DNA from: Neurospora tetraspora
Lineage: Eukaryota > Ascomycota > Sordariomycetes > Sordariales > Sordariaceae
Length of the DNA: 64,000 bases
Reading direction: 5' to 3'
NCBI RefSeq assembly: GCF_033439725.1
Contig: NW_026944390.1
Coordinates: 1,488,001-1,552,000 of the forward strand
Below, in pieces: positions 26,749 to 38,057 of the stretch. The notes beneath the pieces are model-generated. The model was not told the origin of the DNA. It was given only the letters and a program-made list of their open reading frames with translations, and searched no databases. Within the stretch, counting starts at the first letter, position 1; every line of letters begins with the position of its first letter. The position numbers were made by a program, and so were the translations under genes.

Positions 26749-29644
26749 GTTGGGCGATTATGGGCGGCTGGGGATTGCGATTGGGCGTCTCGGTAAAACG
26801 ATTCGATGGGATTCGGAATGCGGGGACAAGACAAGACGGAAGTCCCGGTCCTGCTGCGACTTGGAATCCAATGTCTTGTGGTCGTCGTGTTATCGTCCTC
26901 GTGTCGAATGCTACTTTCCAAAGCCTACTTTTGTCGATGCTATGTGGAAGACTGGGGGAAAGGCGGAATTGGTCGACACGAGTTGTGAGAGGAAGAGTTG
27001 CGTGTTTGTGTAAGCTGTGGGTAACAGCCCAGCTCGCACTTGTGTCGTCAGAGCTCGCGTGCGGCGGAGGGGTACCTGGTATGTACTTTGCGAGCGGCGG
27101 TTGCCCTGCTCTGAACCCTGCTGTGGTGATGAGCGTTGGTGGTGGCCTGGCCTTGCTGGGGTGGGCCGTGAAGTCGAGAACCACGGTGTGGACTTTTTAC
27201 TTTTTTAGGGAAGATCCGGGGAACTGGTGAGGTGCAGCAGGCACAAAGCGAACTTGTTGCTTGGGCCTCCAAAGGTGGCCGGGTGGCTTGATCACTAGCG
27301 ACGCTCGACGGTTGACAAAGACACAAAGGCGTTGTTGCATGGAACAAATCCAATATCATTTATGGTCAACTTTCTGCAAAAGTTGTTTCGGTCTCGCTCA
27401 TTGTATGAGCGAATGGGCGGCATCTCCAGGCCCTGTTATATGTTATATGTACACAGTTCGACAGGTCATCGATAGGCCGGCAGCAATGGGCGTGATAGGG
27501 CAGGCGGCAGCTGCCGGGGGAGGAGCCATCCAACTACGGAGACAGTCCCGTATAGAGGTAGCTTCGTTCCCCTGTCACCGCCGGGAAGTCTCCAGCTGTG
27601 ATTCAGACCTACATATTTCTCTGATATTTAAAAGAGAGATCAATGAAGTCGAACCAAGAAAACAGGCGGGCCGAAAGATGGAGTCCCGTCTCCAAGTTAG
27701 CCGCCGGTTGCAGATCGCTTCAGCCGGAGGCATCTTCCTCACATGTTCAGAGGGGGGAAGGGCCTCCATTATAAGACCGGGCAGGAACGTTCAACACCAT
27801 CCCGGCCAGCTTTTCGCACCTTCTCAGTCCCTATCACCGTTCGGATGGACCTTGGTGCTTCTCGGAAACAATCCTCCAATGATTCGGGTACCCGTACAGT
27901 AAGGGTGTGGTACAAAGACACAAGCCGGCGGCTAACTCCACCCACTATTTGTTAGTGTGGCCCCCAACGGCTTAGACGCGCTTCCGCCAACTTCGTTTAG
28001 TTGGTGAAGAAAGACAAGACAACCCTCTCTCGAGAGTCCAACTTGACAAGAATGATGAATGGGGGAAATGGAAAGGTATAAGTGATGAACTTAACCGAAC
28101 CTCATCTCCTTTTGTGTGTGATAACGCTCAAGGCAGCCGCATTCAACGGATGTGAAGAGAGAGAACGGGAGAAGTGATGAAGAACAGAACCCCGCTACTA
28201 ACTGGGGGCAGCTGGGGGTCACTCTTCACTATCACATCACATCTTGCAGCTGGCGATCGACAGGTCGTGAGAATGGTCCTTCCTTCATGTTCATATCACA
28301 GCTTTGTTATTACTTACAGGTATCCGCCCCTCTCTTTTAACCTCTGTCTCTTTGCCTCAGGTCAGCCAGATCAGATTACCTTGGGCAAAGCCTCGGTACC
28401 GCTGTACCGCCCTCGGATATCGAGATTAGGAACTGAGAGACTGATATAACTGCGAATCATCATCGGTTCCAAACATACAGACAAAAGAGACCGGAAAGTC
28501 AAATGCTTCAACCTGAAGTACTCATCCAGACATTCACAAGCTCCCCTCTCCTCCATCGTCGGAACGGCGTCAGTCCAGTCCATGGACTAGACTCTATGCG
28601 TGGCTGGCCAGTAACCATAAGTTCATAACCACCCCCCCCCCCCCCCAATCCCCATCAGAGGGCTGCTTCACAATATAATTGGTCGATAACCATTTCTCGC
28701 ACTCTCTCGAGAACCGAAGCGCTCAATGGATTGATTGGTGTCTTGGGTGCTTCCGGGGATGAGGCTTGCATGAAGTATGACTTCGGATACTGTGACCCTT
28801 TCTTGCTCCTCTTTACTGTCTGTCTGTAAGGAAAAACAAGGTGCGGCGCCTCTCCCCTCTCCCTTCTCGACGGAGACGCGGGCGGGGACGAAGGACGACG
28901 GATGTGCGGCCAAAAATGCGGCCAGCAGCGCATCATTTGCCGATGCAGAAAGAAAGAAAGTCAGCGTTTGTTTGAGGACGAACGAATGAAAAGAAAAATG
29001 TACCTGGCCTTGACCCATACAGATTAGATGCTTTCCAAGCAAGATCAAGGGAAGCGCTGATCTGGGTGTGGGTTGCTGTGATCATGTGAGAGAAGCGCCG
29101 GAACTGGGTCACTGGGGGAGGTTATTTACAACCTTGGTTTGTAGGACAATTAGTCTTGCTTTTTGTATGCAACTGGTTTCCATTCCAACAACTCAATCAA
29201 CAAGCTTGTACACTGTTTTCTCCCATAAAGATGTCATCAACGTATCGATCTAATAAAGCGTACTTGTACCTAGTTGTGTTTCCTGCCAATGCCTCTTGAG
29301 ACTCCTCTTGAGACTGCTTGTATGCTTGCTCAACGCTAAAAGATACAGTGACAAAAGTTGCCAGCCTAGGCCTTATACACTTCCGCTTCCGCGTCATACT
29401 CTTTGAGAATGACGGCTGCCATAACATCATCATAGTTCCGACATCAACGATCAACACGACTACAACTGCCTCATCAGCTCTGGGATGTCAAGATTGAATC
29501 CCTGCGACGGATCACTATTAATCCCGAAGAATTGGAACCTAGGATTTCATCCCATATTAGCGTTTGCTTTCATCCGAACTCAGTGCAGCAAGAAACAAAA
29601 AAAAAGCGAAAAGGAAAAAAAGAAAAACCAAAAAAAAAAAAACC
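26749..29644. other. 2.9-kb spacer between BRO1 and the zinc-cluster regulator
   Basis: The BRO1 promoter lies at the left end; the right end is the 3' flank of the zinc-cluster gene. Open frames up to 213 codons (27261-27902) occur but have irregular composition and no recognisable motif. A C15 run lies at 28632-28646, and an A-rich stretch lies just before 29645. I see no RNA gene or element. Confidence 0.45.
28632..28646. repeat. Poly-C tract (15 nt)
   Basis: A 15-nt C homopolymer lies in a gene-free spacer. Two longer G/C runs occur at 37105 and 47136. Confidence 0.8.
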
Positions 29645-32600
29645 TTACCAGTCCTCAACATTAAGCGTCGACGGAACAGGCTGTCCCTGCACCGAGCTAT
29701 TACTCCAACTGTCACTCGGGCTTTGCCCGTCATTCGCTCCACCGCCGCCCATCTGCCCGTCAAAGTTGACGTTCCAGAAGCTATTAGAATTATTATTTCC
29801 ATATCCTCCCTGCTGGCCTTGGCCCTGCCCTGGCATGCCGCCAGGTTGAAGCAACCCATTGCCATTATTATTGTTGGGCAACGGACTGCCAGCCAGGTTG
29901 CGCTTAACGCCCTGTGTATATTCGATGGGCTGATTGGGAAGTCCGCTTGGCATCTGCATCATGTTGGGGTCCAGGCTGGAATGCTGTTGGGTAGGTGACA
30001 GGTGGGGGAATAGGGGCATGTTGGTACTTTCTGGGAAGAGCTGGTCGGGCTGGAAGTTCTCCCAGATATTTTGTGAGAGGTTGGGCGAGTTTCTGGTCAC
30101 CAGGTACAGATCTGGTGGAGTGGCTGGGACTGAGAAGGACGGATTGAAAGGCGTCGCTGGCCGAGTTTGCGGCCTCGAAGCCGTTCCGCCCATAAACGCA
30201 TCGTTCGGAGGACGGTGACCGTTCTGGTTATTGGGTGACGTAACAGGTGGCGGCATCGTGCTGGGCGTCATCTCCGTCTTGGTTGTCAGACTTGGTGTTT
30301 GTGGCCTTGAACGCTCGTAAGATTCATGGGGCTGGGGAGTGTTGACGCTGAAATCAATGGCCATTTCGTCGTATTTACGCTTCTGATCGTGTGTACGTTG
30401 CTGCTGTTGTTGCTGATGCTGTTGTTGCTGTTGTTGTTGAAGCTGCTGGTGCTGGCGATGTTGTTCTAGCTGAGAGAGACCTTGCTGCATCCGACGGTGT
30501 CTCTTGCCTGCCGCCTTCTGAAGCCTTTCTTCGAGGACCTTATTTCCGAGAATAGATTCGAAAAGGGTAACCACCATCTTACCCACAAGCCAAACCTTGG
30601 AAACGTCTTTCAGGGCGGCCATGCATGTCCGTATTCTGTCGTGCGTAACTTGCTTGATGGAGGCAACTGGCGACCTCATCTGGTATACGTGCATGATGAG
30701 CGCGGAGAAGAGGCTGTAGACGATGTACGCAGGGCAATACCGCAGCTGATGGTTGGACTGGAGGTTCTCGATAATAGAGGTGATCATAGCTGCCGCCTGG
30801 AACGCGATGTTGCGCGATGGATAGGGCGAGTCATCAGGCCACCTGTGGGAACCACTCGGTGGCATGTGCGCTCTGTGCAGGAGGCATAGGGTGGTGTAGT
30901 AATTCGAATGGAGCAACGCAGACCAGAAATGGTGATTCCGCATCTCCCAATAGACAATCTTTGGGCAGTTCTGGAGCCAGTCGGCAAGAGCCATATCACT
31001 GTGTGTCAGATCGATAGCATTCTTTCCCTTGCCCTTGGAGGCAACGGAATACTGCTGAGAGAGGACCAGCCCCATGATTTCGCAGAGCTTGACGTATTGC
31101 AGGAAGAACTGAACATGGGTCTGGTCCGGTGGGTAGTCGCTTGGGCTGTCCGGCTCGTCCTCGATGAAGTCGTCCTCCGTTAACATCTCCACGTCCGAGT
31201 CGTCGAGATTGATGTGGCAAGGTCGTCCCAGCGCAACAGCTGTCGATCGGTCCCTTGTGAACAGTGACCACCAGATACGCTTCCATAGCCTCTTGTCGGC
31301 TTTGCTCAGCTGTGAGCCCTCAACGCTCCTGTGCATGCCAGAGCCCTGTGCGACAATGGTAGCAACACGGCTCCAGTAGAAGACGTTTTTGGTGACATCC
31401 TCAGGGCCTTCCCAGTACCAACCCATCAGGAGGAGTGACTGAACAATGGTAACCCGATCGTCTTCGTAGCCCGCTTCGTACAAGGCTTTAGCTCGTTTGT
31501 AGAAGGTAAGAGCGGCAGGTGCTGAAGAACCATTCGCATCCATCAGTTGGGGGTTGGTGCAGACTCGAGAACCGGCGAGAAGCATGGCTTGCAGCAGCAA
31601 CAGTGACGGCGGGTTCTTGGGGTCCTTGTACTGCCGCATAAACTTGGTCCGGTTGATGACGGGGACTATGGGGTGCACCCATTGGAAGTACGATTCGATG
31701 AGCTCATCGCACAGAGACCGTGGTGGCAGCAGGAAGGCGCCTCGCTGATGAAGGATTTCGATCTCGGTGCTGTCCAGCTCTGATAGCCTGGCCTTGTTGC
31801 CCCGTACATGTTCCGGCAGAGGATAGTGTACCACGTCCGAGTCGCTTTGGCGGTCATGGACGAGAAGGTTGAGGTTGGAAGACTCGCCCATATAGGCTAC
31901 CCTCCCAGCCTCCGTGATAGGTGCTCTGGTGAACTTGGGCTTCATGACGAGATTCATGTAGTTGGCTAGGGTTGCATTATCGTACTCTTCCCTTTTCGCC
32001 TGTTCCTCGACGGTGACAGAGGTGGTCGGTGTCCCCTCTTGGGTGTGATAGGCTGCGGCAGGTCGGGTTCCGGCCGGGAAGGGGTTGTTTGCACCGGCCT
32101 GGTGCGGCGACCGGTCTTCGGTGTCTCCTCGCTCACTGGGATCCGGTCAGTTGTTTGGCCAATGACATGTGATGAAAACAGGAAGAAAGGGAGAGGTTGT
32201 TTGCAGGAAAAGCAGAAACAAGTAAAAGACGAGAAGAAACAAAAGAGCAAGTACCTGTCCGAGTCCTTGGAAGGGGCAGTGGTGGTGCTTTGCGCGGCAG
32301 TCTTCTTGCGTTTAGGCGTTGGGATGCGGCATTCGATGGAAAAGGCGACGCAGTTGGTGCAAGGAACACCGAGGCTTGCGGCATCGCAGCGGACCTATAA
32401 CGGGCATGATGTGAGCATCCATGTCCGCTCAAAAACACAGATCCGAGGTTTGGCAATTGGTTGGGAAGCTTTGTTTGATAGAGGACGTCGTACTTTACGG
32501 GCATGGCAAGTCTACAAAGACGGGGTGGTTAGCCTAGGTTTCGGACGAGAGATAACGCGATAGCTAACGAGCCGAGGCTCGAGGTTGAAATGCGGCGCAA

Positions 32601-33168
32601 CGAGTCGCATCCCGCCAGTGGTCTCTGCTCTTTATGTATCTTTTGGGGCTGGGGGCCCATTGCGGGGAGAGGACCTCAGAAACTTATAAAATACACGTTT
32701 GCAACTTACTTCGCAAGCTCGAGAGGCTCGTTGTCTTTTTTCATTCCGAAAGATGACTTGTTAGCTAAAAGGAGCTCCTGACCGTTATCCTCCCCAGTCT
32801 TTGCCGGAATGTACCAACCTCCTGAAACTCATATGGCCGGCTGATGTGCCCGTGGCTGTCGACGCCGATGGTGGCTGCTGGCCCTGGGATTGCGCTTGCG
32901 ACGGTGCTGGCGACTGCGACTGCGACTGTCTCGACTGAGTCGGCGATTGTGAGTTGAATTGCGGCTGTGGTTGCGGTTGTGGTTGCAGCGGTGGAGGTTG
33001 CTGCTTTGGCTGAACTACTTTTTGTCGAGTCGGCTGTTGTTGCTGCTGGTGATGGCTTTGCTGCTGCTGCTGCTGCTGCTGCTGAGGGGCGGAAGCAGTT
33101 GTCGGCTTCTCTGCTGGCGTTGTCGCAGCCATTGTTGCTCCCTTGGCCGTGTCAACGTCTATGTCCAT
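29645..33168 (-). CDS. Zn2Cys6 transcription factor, FarA/FarB/CTF1 (cutinase/fatty-acid) family
   Basis: Nuclear regulator; relatives activate cutinase, lipase and fatty-acid catabolic genes. Exons on the minus strand are 32819-33168, 32710-32734 (25 nt), 32494-32511 (18 nt), 32255-32394 and 29645-32135, giving 1007 aa. Exon 1 encodes a Gln/Pro/Ser-rich leader. The zinc cluster at residues 124-153 reads C-x2-C-x6-C-x8-C-x2-C-x6-C: RACE (exon 2), TCHARK (exon 3), then VRCD through SIECRIP (exon 4). The Fungal_trans region (about 280-600; for example LPEHVRGNKARLSELDSTEI and SYFQWVHPIVPVINRTKF) is the part that points to the CTF1/Far branch. The tail has two polyglutamine tracts and an Asn/Gly-rich end. 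The start is the first ATG in frame; the frame is open 23 codons further upstream without an ATG. I cannot tell far-1 from far-2 orthologues. Confidence 0.88.
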
Positions 33169-33278
33169 TTGCGTCTGGTAACGGGGATGCACTGCGCCCT
33201 CCTCGAGGCGAAACGAGGAAAGCCTGGTGTTACGCAATCGTCGATGGGCTGTTGAAGCAGGGAGAGAAGACTAGTCGC

Positions 33279-33284
33279 CCTCGG
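33279..33284. promoter_or_regulatory. Possible Far-type CCTCGG site upstream of the regulator's own start
   Basis: A CCTCGG hexamer lies about 110 bp before the start codon of the Far/CTF-family gene and could mediate autoregulation. The match is 6 bp only. Confidence 0.25.
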
Positions 33285-36200
33285 TGTCGAAAGAGCTTCG
33301 CTTGTCGGTGGTTGCGTTGCTGCTTCTGGGGGACGGGAGGGGGGGCCCGATGCGATCGACGTGGTTCGTTTATTGGCGTGAACTGCCCAGCCTCTGGACC
33401 TGGGTGTTGCCGTGCTACGCCGTACTCGGTACTCCGTACTAGGTGCTGCTACCGTTGTGGATGACTTGGACGTTCGCGTCTCCAGCCAAAGTTCGTTTGG
33501 TCACTGTCGGTTGCGTGGGTGCCGTGGAAGCTACCTCTAGGGCGATGGACGGGGTTTGGGACCAGAAGAGCCGACGTGTCTCGTGTCCTAGATCTGGCTG
33601 GAGGTGGTTCTTAAGGCTGCGCAATAAGATGGTTGTATGTGGTGTAGCAGCTCCCTATGCGAATACGGTTTTAAATATCAGGAAATCGATCGAAATTCGG
33701 CCGCGTTCATAGTCGCACCAAGGTCGGTTTTTATTGCCCACGGGTTTCCTCTACGTGGAGGTAGGGCGGGCAGAGGGTGGTGACTGGAGAGGAAAAGGTG
33801 AAAACGGGATGTGGAAAGTGAGGGGGATCGTGAACAAGGGCGTCGAGGGTGTTCTCTGGTTCTTGTCCAAGACTCGCCGCTTGCTCCTTCTTTGCTTTTC
33901 TTTGTGAGGAAGCCGGGGATTGGGGAACTGGGAAGGGACATGGAGGAGCAAGGTAGGTGCGTGGTCTGAAAGCGGGAACATTCCGACGCGAGGAATATTC
34001 TAACTGCTACCTGTACCAATTGCCGTCACTGTCAGCAGAGCCGGGGAGGTGAGGCGGCCAAGCACAGGCGGAATTGCAGGCCTACCGCTGCCATAGTGCC
34101 ATCCCCGGATTGAGCGGACTCACTTTTGCTAGCGCGAAAACGGTTGGACGGAGCGTATGAACCTGTACGGAACTTGGCACATATCGAACGAACCTCATGT
34201 CCTGACTCCTTGTTGCGTGTGACTGCACGGTACCATCTCAAAAAGCTCTTACTAATGTGTGTCTACAAACGGAGCAATTTCCGCAGTTCTTCGCATTGGT
34301 CTGTCTGCGTGAGATATCGTTCTATCTTGCCGTTCCGGCAGGTCTGAACTCAACTCTTCTATGTACATCACCAGTACAGGCACGGAAACATAACAGCCGA
34401 CCAGAGACGCAGTGTGGAACTCTTTGTGTTTGGGGCTCTGGATCCCCATAAAATGTCATCCACCCCAACCTACAAGGACTTTCCCGGTCGTCTCAACATT
34501 GACCGACATGTTTCGAGTCTTCCCTTTTGTTCAACTTCAGGATGTGTCTCATGCCTCAGTTTCGTATGATTGTCATGAATGGGGCAGTGGGACTCTTTTC
34601 GTTTGCATGTGAAAAGGGGACCTGTTTGGACTCCCTGCTACGTGACAGGTACCTTGCTTTTACCCCACATATTCTCGACGAACGGTTGTTATGAGAACTC
34701 AAAAAGGAAACGAATACCAAGACGACAGCCTCCTGCTGTTGGTCCGATATCGTGGGTCAGCTGGATGTCACTCGAGGTTCAAGGCGTTGACATCAGAATG
34801 CGCCAATGTCTCTTGCCTCGTGGTGCCCTCGTGGCTCCATGTTGCCTCCTTGATGCAGTGTTTCCTGTTTGCGGACTCACTTTGCCGTTGCTAGTTAGGA
34901 CCTGACTACTAGGTATAACGAGCCTCACGAGCTAGCATGACAAGAGCAAGTGTTTCGTGATTATTTTCGGTCTGCCTTCTGCTTACAAGTCACAACGACA
35001 CCATGAGCAGTGAATGCGGCAAGGAGGCAATACTTTCCAGGGAGCCTTGTGCTCACATCAAACCCCATCGAGCCCCCATCATCGTCACCCGAGATTTGGT
35101 CGCCCGGGGGAAACATCCAAACTGGGAAATGCTGCCCGCCATCACAGAAATCCGGGGCACGGCATCTCCCTTGGCTCCAAGACCTTTCAACAACGACTCC
35201 TCCTCCACCTTGAAAAGACACAAGATCACAAATGGATTTCTCTAGGCCTTTAGTTTGACTTTGACGGGAACACGGCGTTTTCCACAATGTCCACCATCAC
35301 AACTATAATCATCATCGCTCCCGTACTAGGTATTTCGCTGACAGATGCCCTAGAACGATCCCTTTTTGCTCAGCTACCCCGCAGCGGTTTGGAGAAGGAT
35401 ATTCCTGCTGCCCGGTGAGATGACCTGATCCTTCAGCACTGCAGTTCACGCAGTTCGTTACGGTTCAGCTTCAGCTTTCAACCGTTCGGGCGAGTGGTTA
35501 TCCTCGAGTACCTCGATGGCCCCAGGTCCCAAGAGAGTCTTGGTTCATCGCAATTGGTTAACACCAACCGACTTCACACCACCACCACAAACTCGCAAGC
35601 TCGCAAAGCTCGCAAGCATCACCAGCATAGCATGTAAGTAATTAGAGAAGAGGGAATGGTGCTGCCCGTTAGCGTCCGACCTCCCGCATTCTCACCTGCG
35701 CCTATCAGGGGCACACGTAGTCCGATCTTCCATTGTCTTTCGATCTCGAAGTCCTTGGCTCTACACTAAAAGGCTTCCCCAGGAAAATCCTCATACTGGG
35801 ACGTATATAAATCCGGGGAAAAGTCTCCGAGTTCATGATTGGAGGACCACATACTGTGGTTCCGAGCAAAAGAAAAACCCCCCTGTCAGGTACCTGGCAC
35901 GGACTACTACAGCCAAAATTTCGGGGTTGTTAAGTTATTCAAGAAATGGGGCCGGGTTTTGACGTCTTGGAACATACGTCTTGCTCTCTCTATTTTCATC
36001 CAAGAACGTGTTTTGTATATTAGAAACGGCGTTACGTCTAATCTTTATGATCAAATGGAAGTTCGTTTATCAATTCTGTCCTCCGGGATAAAATATTTCG
36101 TCGGCTTGAGAAGGGATCCTTGGATATTCGTAATATTATATTACATTCCTATTCTCGGAACGACCTGGTTGTGTAAGGTTCGGTACTTACCCCGCCTATT

Positions 36201-36965
36201 AAACTTACCCATGACACCAAGTAGGTACAGTCTTCGGGAGACATCGCCAAGTAAAGATGATCGCGAAGATGTCCCAGGTTCTCACCTTGGAATACCACCA
36301 CGCACCTCTGAAGTAAACTTCAATGGTCCCCGAGTCACCGCATCCAACAAAATTGAATTGATTCCCTTGTTTCACTAACAAAGATAGTCAGCAGTAAAGA
36401 TGTTCGTTAATTTCCAGCATCGACACCTACCCACACAGCCCACACCATTAATCGACACAAGCTTTTTCCTCCCGCGTGTCTTTTATCTTGTCAAATCCCC
36501 CCGTCTTACCGTCCGTCTTCCGTCCCCGTTCGATGGTCGGGCCGTTCCCACCTCCCTCCCAGGACTCCATCCTTCCCTTTCAACGATTTCATTTGATCTG
36601 TCAGCAAAAGTCTTCCGCAAGTCCCACACACATCTCCTCATTCAAGTGGGAATTTGTTTACACGACCCCTGAGCCCTGCTGCTGCTTTTGTGCCCAGAAC
36701 GAGCAAGAGCTGCTCCCCGCATTCTCGCCGAACCGGGACGGGACTTCCCAAGACCCCCGACCCGAGTGTGGGGACGGGCGGCCGGTGGCCCGGTGGTGGT
36801 CTGGTGGAGACACAGCGGGATTTAAGCGAAACTGCCGATTCCGGTCCCGTCTTTGTGAGAGGGGGTTCGACCGTTCGAGAGCCCGTCGGAGTTTGGGGGG
36901 ACCCTAACCCTCGCTTTTGTAAGGGCTTGTTGTCGTTCAACTACTTCCTGCTGGACTCTGGAGGA

Positions 36966-36980
36966 CAACAACAACAACAT

Positions 36981-37070
<90 letters not shown>
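36966..37070. repeat. CAACAACAACAT minisatellite
   Basis: About nine units of CAACAACAACAT, the first ones with a variable number of CAA triplets, run uninterrupted for 105 bp. In one frame they would read as Gln-Gln-Gln-His repeats, but the open frame around them has no other support as a gene. Confidence 0.9.
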
Positions 37071-37071
<1 letters not shown>

Positions 37072-37104
37072 GTTAAGTGATGGTTTGTCGAAATAGTAGG
37101 TTAT

Positions 37105-37127
37105 GGGGGGGGGGGGGGGGGGGGGGG
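37105..37127. repeat. Poly-G tract (23 nt)
   Basis: An uninterrupted run of 23 G lies 35 bp after the CAACAACAACAT array. It is long enough to form quadruplex or slippage products; the exact length may also be a sequencing uncertainty. Confidence 0.85.
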
Positions 37128-38057
37128 ATCAATTCAAGCCCATGATTTTTTTATGTAATTGGTGCAGTCGCGGGATTTGATCACAGTACAAACACTCTGT
37201 GGCGCTCAAGCACTCGATAACGCCTGAAGATGAGATGCGTGATGGCGTGAAGAAACAGACATCATGGACCAAGACGGGACCGCACCTAAAACGAAGGCGA
37301 AGCAAAACAACGCAAATCTGTTTCACTGGCTTCGCTGGCTTAACAAACCAAAATCCTCCACAGCCTGATCCGAATCAACGCACATCTCGCTGGGAGTGGA
37401 TTTCTCTTTATTTGGCTCGGCCTATTTGTATGGTGTTAGGTATATCTCTTGTTGATGACGTCCGTTCCCTATGCATGCATAGGTACATGTAGTCGAACCG
37501 CAGTGCAGACATACGCACCTGTCAGCAGGCTTCTATGATTCTTCAACGCAAAGAAACAACTAAGGGAACGCAATTCAAATCACGAGGTACCCAAACAAGG
37601 CAATTCCCACTGTGATTAGGTAGGTAGGTATACAGATCAACGTAAATTCAACCATGTCTTTGCTCTGCGATATATGGCAGTACTGGTTGGAGGTTGGTGG
37701 ACAGACAAGTGGAAGATGACAAAGGCTGTATGTGTCATGTAGAATGCTGCATAGGTTAGGTACGTCTGTTGGAAATAGAAACGGCGGGTTCAACGATGTG
37801 GCTATGCTCCTTGGTGAAATCATCGAGGTCAGGTTCAGTACATCGCGTGTTGACGAAGTGTTCGATAATATGCTTGAAGAAGTTGAAATGATATCGTGAC
37901 GAAACACAGGAAACTATTACACATCTGCTGTATGTATATACCATATATACTCTATCCAACTACTAGCTGGCGGTTCCCCCCTTTTCTTGTGACCCTATGC
38001 AACATATCGAACATTAGATACCATCTATACACTAACAACTCCTTTTGCAAACGTAAC

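Larger units (their letters stand above)
33169..38057. other. 4.9-kb gene-free spacer
   Basis: This is the long 5' region of the zinc-cluster gene plus the 3' flank of MCD4. A CCTCGG hexamer lies at 33279-33284. An open frame of 179 codons at 35839-36378 has no recognisable fold, and one at 36654-37076 ends in the CAACAACAACAT repeat. Composition is normal, so this is not a mutated transposon. Very long leaders are common for Neurospora regulators; I see no RNA gene signature. Confidence 0.45.

Noticed and set aside
27261-27902. 213-codon plus-strand frame in the spacer after BRO1
   Set aside because: Irregular composition, no domain, no upstream exon or splice context, and not biased like the neighbouring genes.
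35839-36378. 179-codon plus-strand frame in the long spacer
   Set aside because: A hydrophobic patch made me consider a small membrane protein, but codon use is unlike the neighbours and no family is recognisable.
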